A DNA stretch of 64,000 nucleotides from positions 795,501-859,500 of the forward strand of contig NZ_CALSBP010000002.1 in NCBI RefSeq assembly GCF_943373825.1, given 5' to 3'. Positions 57,598 through 64,000 of this stretch are shown one piece after another. The stretch comes from Aquimarina spinulae (lineage in GTDB: Bacteria > Bacteroidota > Bacteroidia > Flavobacteriales > Flavobacteriaceae). Both the position numbers and the translations under genes were made by a program. Within the stretch, counting starts at the first letter, position 1, and the number at the start of each line of letters is the position of its first letter. The notes below the pieces were generated by a model. That model searched no databases. It was not told the origin of the DNA and saw only the letters and a list, made by a program, of their open reading frames with translations.

Positions 57598-58506
57598 ATG
57601 ATATTAGGAGTAGATATAGGAGGTAGCCATATTACTGTAGCCCGCATTGATACCAAAAACCACAAAATACCAGATTCTAATTTAATTTCAATAAAAGTAG
57701 ACAGCACCGCCCAAGCAAGTGAAATTATTGATCAATGGATTTATGCTTTACAAAAGAGCATAGACGCTCTTGATAATGAGCCTCTTAAGGGAATATGCAT
57801 TGCATTACCAGGCCCTTTTGACTATCATCAAGGAGTTTTTGCCTATAAAATGAAGAATAAATTCACTTCTCTTTTTGGTATAAATATTAAAGAAATAATT
57901 AGTAAACGATTAGCACTATCAGACACTATGCCACTACGATTTTATAATGACGCAGCCTGTTTTGGTATAGGAGAATTCTGGAAAGGAAAACTTAAGTCTA
58001 CCGAAAAAGCACTAGCCATAACTTTAGGTACCGGTTTCGGAGCTACCTTTTTATTACAAGGACTCCCTATACTTTCTGGAGATGGTGTTCCCGAAAATGG
58101 TGAACTATACAATATTCCTTTTAAAAATGGAATAGCAGATGAGTATTTCTCTACCCGATGGTTTATCAAAAAGTATAAGGAAGCAACAGGGATTACGATA
58201 CGTGGAGTAAAAGATCTAATTACTGATGCTAACTCCAATCCGTATACAGATCAAATATTTAATGAATTTTCTAGAAATTTAGCCACCTTCCTGTCTCCCT
58301 GGTTAAAAGAGTATAACGCAGATGCTGTTGTAATAGGAGGAAATATATCTAAAGCTTGGAATTCTTTTGCAGAGAACCTAAATACAGAACTAAAAAATCA
58401 GGGATGTACCACCAAAATATACCAAAGTGAATTAAAAGAAAAAGCTATTTTACTAGGTGGAGCACGTCTGGTTAACAATATATTTTATGAGAGTCTCTGT
58501 TTTTAG
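57598..58506 (+). CDS. ROK-family sugar kinase (copy 1)
   Basis: A 302-residue cytosolic ASKHA-fold protein, beginning LGVDIGGSHITVARIDTK with the phosphate-binding turn. FYNDAACFGIGEFWKG and LGTGFGATFLLQG are the other nucleotide- and sugar-site elements. The zinc-binding Cys cluster of standard ROK kinases (CxCGxxGC) is absent, where GDGVPENGELYN is found instead. It probably phosphorylates mannose released by the GH92 enzymes. A near copy lies at 62.6 kb. The gene sits 79 bp after a mannosidase gene, in the same orientation. Confidence 0.85.
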   Translation: MILGVDIGGSHITVARIDTKNHKIPDSNLISIKVDSTAQASEIIDQWIYALQKSIDALDNEPLKGICIALPGPFDYHQGVFAYKMKNKFTSLFGINIKEIISKRLALSDTMPLRFYNDAACFGIGEFWKGKLKSTEKALAITLGTGFGATFLLQGLPILSGDGVPENGELYNIPFKNGIADEYFSTRWFIKKYKEATGITIRGVKDLITDANSNPYTDQIFNEFSRNLATFLSPWLKEYNADAVVIGGNISKAWNSFAENLNTELKNQGCTTKIYQSELKEKAILLGGARLVNNIFYESLCF

Positions 58507-58600
58507 AGTTGTATAAACCGAGCATATTGGCAAAAAATTAAATTATAGTAACCAACAATATTAAAAGATAAAACAAATTATAATCTAAAAAAACACTATT

Positions 58601-59899
58601 TTGAAAAACAGTACAACATATAAAAGTGCTTTTATATTTTTAACTTCCTTATTCTTTTTATGGGGGTTTATAACAGTACTCGTCGACTCTCTAATCCCGA
58701 GACTTCGGGAAGTTTTTACTTTAAATTACTTTCAAGCTGGATTAGTTCAATTTGCGTTTTTTGGAGCCTATTTTTTATTATCAATCCCTTCTGGGTTTAT
58801 TCTATCTAAAATTGGATATAAAAAAGGGATTATATTAGGTCTGTTAACCTTGGCAACAGGATGTTTATTATTTTATCCTGCAGCATCGTATCGCGAATTT
58901 AGTATTTTTATGTTAGCATATTTTGTAGTAGCAAGTGGGATTACTATTCTACAAGTCGCTGCTAATCCATATGTAGCTGTATTAGGCTCTGAAGAAGGTG
59001 CTTCGAGCAGACTTAACTTATCTCAGGCCTTTAATTCTTTAGGTACTACTATTGCTCCGGCTATTGGAGCTATGTTTATTTTAAGTGACAAAGTTAAAAA
59101 CCCTCAGGAAATTGCTGCTTTAAATACCTTAGATAAAGAAAACTATTATATTTCTGAGGCCGCTGCGGTCCAATCTCCTTTCATAGGAATCGCCATATTT
59201 GTAGCCATCCTGGCCTTTATATTTATATTTATCAAACTTCCTAAGTTAATAAAAAGCAGCCCAAAAGGTGGGTATGTAAAAGTTTTACAAAATAAATCTT
59301 TGGTGATGGGAGCTATTGGAATATTTGTATATGTTGGTGCCGAAGTTGCGATAGGTAGCTATCTAATCAATTATTTTTTAGATATGAACCTTGCTTCTCT
59401 AATCAAGGAGAGCACATTTATGAGGAGTATTTCTGAAGGGATTTTGGGATCAGATAGCCAAACACTAGATAATAAAGCAATAGTAGGTGCTTTTGTTACT
59501 TTTTATTGGAGTGGTGCTATGATTGGTCGGTTTATAGGAGCACATCTAACCAAAATTATAAAACCTGCAAAGGTTTTAAGTTTCTTTGCTATTGGAGCTA
59601 TTCTACTGATTCTAATATCTATGTCAACAGCAGGTTTTATAGCGATGTGGAGTATTCTGGCAGTAGGACTATTTAACTCTATTATGTTCCCAACTATATT
59701 TTCTTTATCTATAGAAGGATTAGATGACCTAAAACCACAAGCATCTGGTGTTTTATGTACTATGATCGTTGGTGGCGCAATAATCCCTCCCCTATTTGGA
59801 TTACTTTCTGATCAAACAGGGTTTAAGACCGCACTGATCCTTGTTTTAATCTGCTATATTTATATAGTCCTTTATGGTAGAAGAAAAGCTAATGTTTAA
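58601..59899 (+). CDS. Sugar MFS transporter (FucP-like)
   Basis: A 432-residue inner-membrane protein with about twelve membrane helices of the FHS/FucP subgroup of the major facilitator superfamily. Signature segments are FFLWGFITVLVDSLIPRLRE, AFFGAYFLLSIPSGFILSK and ITILQVAANPYVAVLG. It probably brings mannose or a mannoside across the inner membrane as a proton symporter. The start appears to be TTG at 58601 (no ATG fits, and the protein then begins MKNSTTYKSAF). It lies between the two GH92/ROK units. Confidence 0.9.
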   Translation: MKNSTTYKSAFIFLTSLFFLWGFITVLVDSLIPRLREVFTLNYFQAGLVQFAFFGAYFLLSIPSGFILSKIGYKKGIILGLLTLATGCLLFYPAASYREFSIFMLAYFVVASGITILQVAANPYVAVLGSEEGASSRLNLSQAFNSLGTTIAPAIGAMFILSDKVKNPQEIAALNTLDKENYYISEAAAVQSPFIGIAIFVAILAFIFIFIKLPKLIKSSPKGGYVKVLQNKSLVMGAIGIFVYVGAEVAIGSYLINYFLDMNLASLIKESTFMRSISEGILGSDSQTLDNKAIVGAFVTFYWSGAMIGRFIGAHLTKIIKPAKVLSFFAIGAILLILISMSTAGFIAMWSILAVGLFNSIMFPTIFSLSIEGLDDLKPQASGVLCTMIVGGAIIPPLFGLLSDQTGFKTALILVLICYIYIVLYGRRKANV

Positions 59900-59986
59900 C
59901 ACGTAAAAAATAAACTCTCATCACTCTATACTAAAATTTTAAAAGCTAAAACTTTTATTAAAAGTGAACATAAAAATCATATCGTA

Positions 59987-62329
59987 ATGAAACATCTATC
60001 AATTATAATAGCAGCGATACTTTGCTTTTCTTCATGTAAGAAAGATTCTACAAGTCCTGTAGCCGAGGATTCTGTACCAAAAACTATCAAAAAGACAGGT
60101 TTTACAAAATATGTCAATCCATTTATTGGTACTAGCAAAATGGGGCATACTTATCCGGGAGCAACAGCACCATTCGGAATGGTACAGCTAAGTCCTCAAA
60201 CGAATTTTGAAGTAATGTTTAATGAGGATGGTAGTTATAACAGAGAAACTTATGAATATTGTGCTGGCTATCAACACAGAGACTCTACCATAATAGGTTT
60301 TTCTCACACCAATTTAAGTGGTACGGGACACTCTGATCTAGGAGATTTTTTGGTAATGCCAACAACAGGGAATTTAGTACTCGACCCCTTAAAAACAGCT
60401 GATGGTTCTAAAGGGTTTTATTCTACGTTCTCTCATGATCACGAGTATGCTTCACCGGGGTACTATAGAGTAAAGCTAAAGGACTATAATATTACGGCAG
60501 AGCTTACCGCTACAGAACGCGTAGGATTTCATCAATATACGTTCCCAGAAACAAAAGACGCACATATTATTTTGGATTTAGTTTATAATGTTTATCATCA
60601 TGATGATAAAAACGTATGGACATTCTTACGAGTAGAAAATGATTCTTTAGTAACCGGGTATCGTCAAACCAAAGGATGGGCAAGAACCAAAAAAGTATTT
60701 TTTGCCATGCAGTTCTCTAAGCCTTTTAGTAGTTATGGGCACAAAAAATACGATACTGTAAAATACGATGGGTTCTATCGTCGTTTTGAGCAACAGGAAA
60801 ATTTTCCTGAAATGGCAGGGAAAGACATTCGAGCATATTTTAATTTTGACACAAAAACCAACGAAAAAATCAATATCAAATTTGCATTATCCTCTGTTAG
60901 TACTAACGGAGCATTAAAAAATCTACAGTCTGAATTGCCAGGTTGGGATTTTGAGAAAACGAAACAGAAAACCGAGAATAAATGGAATAATGAATTATCA
61001 AAAATAGAAGTAAAAACAATTACCGAAGCAGACAAAACCACTTTTTATAGCGCCTTATATCACACTATGCTTAGTCCAATTATTTATGAAGATGTAGATG
61101 GTAGTTATCTTGGATTGGATCAAAACATACATACTTCCGAAAATTTTACAAACTACTCGATTTTCTCGCTGTGGGATACGTATAGAGCCTTACATCCTTT
61201 GTTTAATATTACACAACCCAGTCGTAATAATGACATGATCAAATCAATGCTTGCTCATCAAGAACAAAGTGTACATCATATGTTACCGATCTGGAGTCAT
61301 TATGCTAATGAAAACTGGTGTATGATAGGCTACCACGCAACTTCTGTAATAGCAGATGCTATCACCAAAAACGTTGGAGATTTTGACAAAAACAAAGCTC
61401 TTTCTGCATCAGTAAGCACTGCCAACGTACCATATTTTGATGGCTTAGGAGAGTATATCAAATATCAATATGTCCCCGATGACAAAAGCCACTCTTCGGT
61501 TTCTAAAACATTAGAATTAGCTTATAATGATTGGTGTATTGCACAGATTGCAAATAGTACAGGAGATAAGAAAACTACAGATCAATTTCTAAATAGATCA
61601 GAGTATTATAATAATGTATATGATCCAAAAATTGGATACATGCGTCCTAAATTATCTAATGGTAAATTCAGGGAAGAATTTGACCCTTTAGATACGCACG
61701 GGCAAGGGTTTATTGAAGGAAACGCATGGAATTATGGTTTATATGTACCTCATCAACTAGAAAAAATGGTAAAAATGATGGGAGGAAACGAACAATTTAG
61801 TCAACATCTGGATTCTTTGTTTACCATGAAATTAGAAGACAAGTATATAGAAAAGCACGAAGACATAACTCGAGACGGAATTATAGGTAATTATGTACAT
61901 GGTAATGAACCAGGTCATCATATCCCTTATTTATATAACTGGACAGGGAAACCACACAAAACCCAGGAACGTGTTCGTATGATCATGAATACTATGTATG
62001 GCCCTACAGTAGATGGGTTGTGTGGTAATGATGATGCTGGGCAAATGAGTGCATGGTATATATTTAGTAGTTTAGGGTTTTACCCCGTTACACCAGGATC
62101 CCCCAATTATGCAATAGGGAGCCCACTGGTTAAAGAGGCTGTACTACATCTGGAAAACGGAAAGGATCTAACAATCATAGCAAAAAACCAAAGTAAAGAT
62201 AACATCTATGTAAATCAGGTTACGGTAAATGGTAGAGTAATCAATAACACTACTCTTTCCCATAATGATATTATAAATGGTGGAGAGATTATTTTTGAAA
62301 TGCAAAGCACTCCAAAGACTATAGAATAA
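59987..62329 (+). CDS. GH92 alpha-mannosidase (second)
   Basis: A 780-residue lipoprotein (signal ILCFSSCKKD, Cys17). The GH92 hallmarks are NPFIGTSKMGHTYPGATAP, EGNAWNYGLYVPHQ, HGNEPGHH and CGNDDAGQMSAW. It lacks the extra C-terminal domains of its sister enzyme and is close to the family's usual length. The two GH92 proteins are well diverged, implying different linkage or chain-length preferences. It lies 87 bp after the transporter gene and is followed by a terminator-like hairpin before the second kinase gene. Confidence 0.92.
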   Translation: MKHLSIIIAAILCFSSCKKDSTSPVAEDSVPKTIKKTGFTKYVNPFIGTSKMGHTYPGATAPFGMVQLSPQTNFEVMFNEDGSYNRETYEYCAGYQHRDSTIIGFSHTNLSGTGHSDLGDFLVMPTTGNLVLDPLKTADGSKGFYSTFSHDHEYASPGYYRVKLKDYNITAELTATERVGFHQYTFPETKDAHIILDLVYNVYHHDDKNVWTFLRVENDSLVTGYRQTKGWARTKKVFFAMQFSKPFSSYGHKKYDTVKYDGFYRRFEQQENFPEMAGKDIRAYFNFDTKTNEKINIKFALSSVSTNGALKNLQSELPGWDFEKTKQKTENKWNNELSKIEVKTITEADKTTFYSALYHTMLSPIIYEDVDGSYLGLDQNIHTSENFTNYSIFSLWDTYRALHPLFNITQPSRNNDMIKSMLAHQEQSVHHMLPIWSHYANENWCMIGYHATSVIADAITKNVGDFDKNKALSASVSTANVPYFDGLGEYIKYQYVPDDKSHSSVSKTLELAYNDWCIAQIANSTGDKKTTDQFLNRSEYYNNVYDPKIGYMRPKLSNGKFREEFDPLDTHGQGFIEGNAWNYGLYVPHQLEKMVKMMGGNEQFSQHLDSLFTMKLEDKYIEKHEDITRDGIIGNYVHGNEPGHHIPYLYNWTGKPHKTQERVRMIMNTMYGPTVDGLCGNDDAGQMSAWYIFSSLGFYPVTPGSPNYAIGSPLVKEAVLHLENGKDLTIIAKNQSKDNIYVNQVTVNGRVINNTTLSHNDIINGGEIIFEMQSTPKTIE

Positions 62330-62453
62330 CATGTATTATAAGTTTTTTTTATAGCATTAAATATCTATATAAGGTATACCGTATTTTGTCAAATTTTATA
62401 TAAGAATTAAAAAGGCAAGGTGGATACTATACCTTAGTAAAAAAATAAAAGAG

Positions 62454-62476
62454 ACCCCAAGGCTTTGACTTGGGGT
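62454..62476 (+). terminator. Terminator between GH92 and ROK copy 2
   Basis: ACCCCAAG (62454-62461) pairs with CTTGGGGT (62469-62476) around a seven-base loop, followed by TT. Confidence 0.7.
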
Positions 62477-62605
62477 TTGCTATGCGATACAATTTACAGA
62501 AAGAAGAATAATTAATAATAATCAAAGCAAAAACTATTTTAAATTGTAATTTTAACGACTAACTATTTTTTAGTTAGTATTACTTAAATAGACTATATAT
62601 AACAA

Positions 62606-63517
62606 ATGATATTAGGAGTAGATATTGGAGGTAATTATATTACTGTAGCCGGAATAGACACCAAAACAAACAAATTATCAGAAGCTAATCTAGTTTCTAT
62701 TACTGTAGATAATACCGCTGAAGCTGATGAAATATTAGAGCGATGGTTATTTGCAATACAGAAAGTTATAGATACTCTTGCAGATGACCCTCTAGAAGGA
62801 ATTGGTATTGCTATACCCGGGCCATTCGATTATTATAATGGAATTTTTGCTTTCAAAATGAAACAAAAATATACATCTCTTTTTTGCACAAATATTAAAG
62901 AAATATTGAAGAAAAAATTGCAATTATCTGATGATATCCCGATACGATTTTACAATGATGCTGCTTGTTTTGGTATTGGTGAGGTATGGAAAGGTAAGCT
63001 TAAATCAATCCGAAGAGGATTAGGGATAATATTGGGTGCTGGTTTTGGGGCTTCTTTTTTGTTTCATGGACTTCCGATCCTTTCTGGAGATGGAATTCCT
63101 AAAGATGGAGAGCTGTACCACATCCCATATAAAGATGGGATTGCAGATGATTATTTCTCTACTCGGTGGTTTATTAAAAGATATAAAGAGATTACAGATA
63201 CAACAATTGATAATGTTAAAGAACTTACGGAAGCTTCCTTAGAAAATGATGTTGCAGTACAACAAGTTTTTAATGAGTTTTCAGAAAATCTAGCTGAATT
63301 TTTAAGTCCCTGGTTAAAATCTTACAATGCAGAAGCAATAGTTATCGGAGGCAACATTGCTAAAGCATGGCCCTTTTTTGCTAATGAGCTAGAGAAAAAA
63401 ATAAATGCTCAAGATTGTATTGTAAAAATACACAAAAGCGAACTTCAGGAAAAAGCAATATTATTAGGTAGTGCAAGATTGGTTAATGACACTTTCTATA
63501 AAGGGCTCGCTTTTTAA
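62606..63517 (+). CDS. ROK-family sugar kinase (copy 2)
   Basis: A 303-residue paralogue of the 57.6-kb kinase. Many segments are shared: LGVDIGGNYITVAGIDTK, YNDAACFGIGEVWKGK, GAGFGASFLFHGLPILSGDG, and both lack the zinc-binding cysteines. In the nucleotide loop Gly-Ala-Gly-Phe replaces the Gly-Thr-Gly-Phe of copy 1. It probably phosphorylates mannose or a close relative. Divergence at the protein level suggests an old duplication. It ends the rightward part of the mannoside locus and is convergent with the rhodanese gene. Confidence 0.84.
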   Translation: MILGVDIGGNYITVAGIDTKTNKLSEANLVSITVDNTAEADEILERWLFAIQKVIDTLADDPLEGIGIAIPGPFDYYNGIFAFKMKQKYTSLFCTNIKEILKKKLQLSDDIPIRFYNDAACFGIGEVWKGKLKSIRRGLGIILGAGFGASFLFHGLPILSGDGIPKDGELYHIPYKDGIADDYFSTRWFIKRYKEITDTTIDNVKELTEASLENDVAVQQVFNEFSENLAEFLSPWLKSYNAEAIVIGGNIAKAWPFFANELEKKINAQDCIVKIHKSELQEKAILLGSARLVNDTFYKGLAF

Positions 63518-63566
63518 TACAACATCTCTAATGTATAACTTTTAGATCAGTATAAAAGAATGGAAT

Positions 63567-63962
63567 TTATTTGATTACTTTTTTCTTTTTAAACTTCCAT
63601 TCGGTAATACCACCATCGAGATCATAGATTTTAGTAAATCCAGCCTTTTTCATATAGTTAGAGCATTTATTACTTCTTCCTCCACGAGCGCAATATACAA
63701 TTACAGGTTTTGTTTTATCAATTTTAGAAATTAGATCTTCAAAATTTTCATCTCTAAAATCAATATTTACGGCTCCTTCAATATATCCCTGGGCATACTC
63801 TCCTGGTGTTCTTACATCAATAAGTTGTACTTTACCCATCTCTAATAGTTCATCCATTTCTTCAACAGTAATTACTTCTACTACAGAATCTTCTTCAGCC
63901 TGTTTACAATTAAGCAATACTGAAGCAATAAAAAAGACTACTAAAAATGATTTGATCTTCAT
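63567..63962 (-). CDS. Rhodanese-like lipoprotein
   Basis: A 131-residue protein with lipoprotein signal (VFFIASVLLNCKQ, Cys19). A single rhodanese domain follows (LIDVRTPGEYAQGYIEGAVNID, the active Cys in VYCARGGRSNKC, and GITEWKF). It transfers sulfane sulfur or acts in periplasmic redox or detoxification chemistry. It is not obviously related to the mannoside locus. The neighbouring gene, of which only the last codons are visible, precedes it on the same strand. Confidence 0.9.
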   Translation of the reverse strand: MKIKSFLVVFFIASVLLNCKQAEEDSVVEVITVEEMDELLEMGKVQLIDVRTPGEYAQGYIEGAVNIDFRDENFEDLISKIDKTKPVIVYCARGGRSNKCSNYMKKAGFTKIYDLDGGITEWKFKKKKVIK

Positions 63963-63973
63963 AAAGTTGTATA

Positions 63974-64000
63974 CTACTCTTCTGCGATTTCGCCTTCCCA
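63974..64000 (-). CDS. 3' end of an unidentified gene, cut by window edge
   Basis: Eight codons (WEGEIAEE) and a TAG stop are open leftward from the edge, 11 bases upstream of the rhodanese start on the same strand. The acidic C-terminus is compatible with a real gene, but the assignment is tentative. Confidence 0.3.
   Translation of the reverse strand, partial: WEGEIAEE

Overview
The window looks like a chromosomal segment of a marine member of the Flavobacteriaceae (Bacteroidota), possibly Aquimarina-like. The evidence is the low GC content, two SusC/SusD outer-membrane pairs, a type IX secretion sorting domain, -7 boxes of the TAnnTTTG type, a small protein of the flavobacterial Lacal_2735 type, and a tmRNA whose tag reads GENNYALAA. 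No transposase, phage gene, CRISPR array or tRNA was seen. Genus-level placement is a guess.

Layout. 1-10.7 kb is mostly housekeeping: the 5' part of an IcmF-type acyl-CoA mutase, purU, an ankyrin-repeat/HExxH protein, a PqqB-like metallo-hydrolase, a DUF4197 lipoprotein, a metal-receptor-like protein, pyrF and a saccharopine dehydrogenase-like enzyme, plus two tiny genes. 10.8-11.5 kb holds ssrA (tmRNA), followed by a perfectly phased 123-bp tandem repeat that re-copies the tmRNA 3' end and a hairpin. 11.5-15.3 kb has a small secreted protein, a DsbA/FrnE oxidoreductase, a membrane glycosyltransferase and a membrane protein.

15.3-24.4 kb is the most unusual part. A three-gene leftward operon (unknown protein, TPR histidine kinase, LuxR-type response regulator) faces a rightward cluster. 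That cluster encodes a caspase-like protease with a C-terminal EAD11-like adaptor, a 1088-residue multi-pass membrane protein, and a 255-residue protein with an N-terminal EAD11-like adaptor, one membrane helix and an acidic tail. It looks like an effector-associated-domain conflict or regulated-death system.

24.6-44.4 kb is rich in enzymes for proline- and hydroxyproline-containing peptides. It encodes dipeptidyl peptidase IV, an S37-like peptidase, two M24 Xaa-Pro peptidases, a trans-3-hydroxyproline dehydratase with its pyrroline-2-carboxylate reductase, a hydroxyproline-pathway deaminase and 2-oxoglutarate-semialdehyde dehydrogenase, and a SusC/SusD pair. Together these suggest uptake and catabolism of collagen-like peptides. 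Two Crp/Fnr-type regulators, each followed by a secreted protein, are embedded here.

45.3-48.4 kb is one large secreted metalloprotease gene with two almost identical catalytic domains, followed by an Lrp/AsnC regulator. 49.4-63.5 kb is a polysaccharide utilisation locus for alpha-mannosides: SusC, SusD, GH92, ROK kinase, sugar MFS transporter, second GH92, second ROK kinase. The window ends with a rhodanese lipoprotein and the last codons of another gene.
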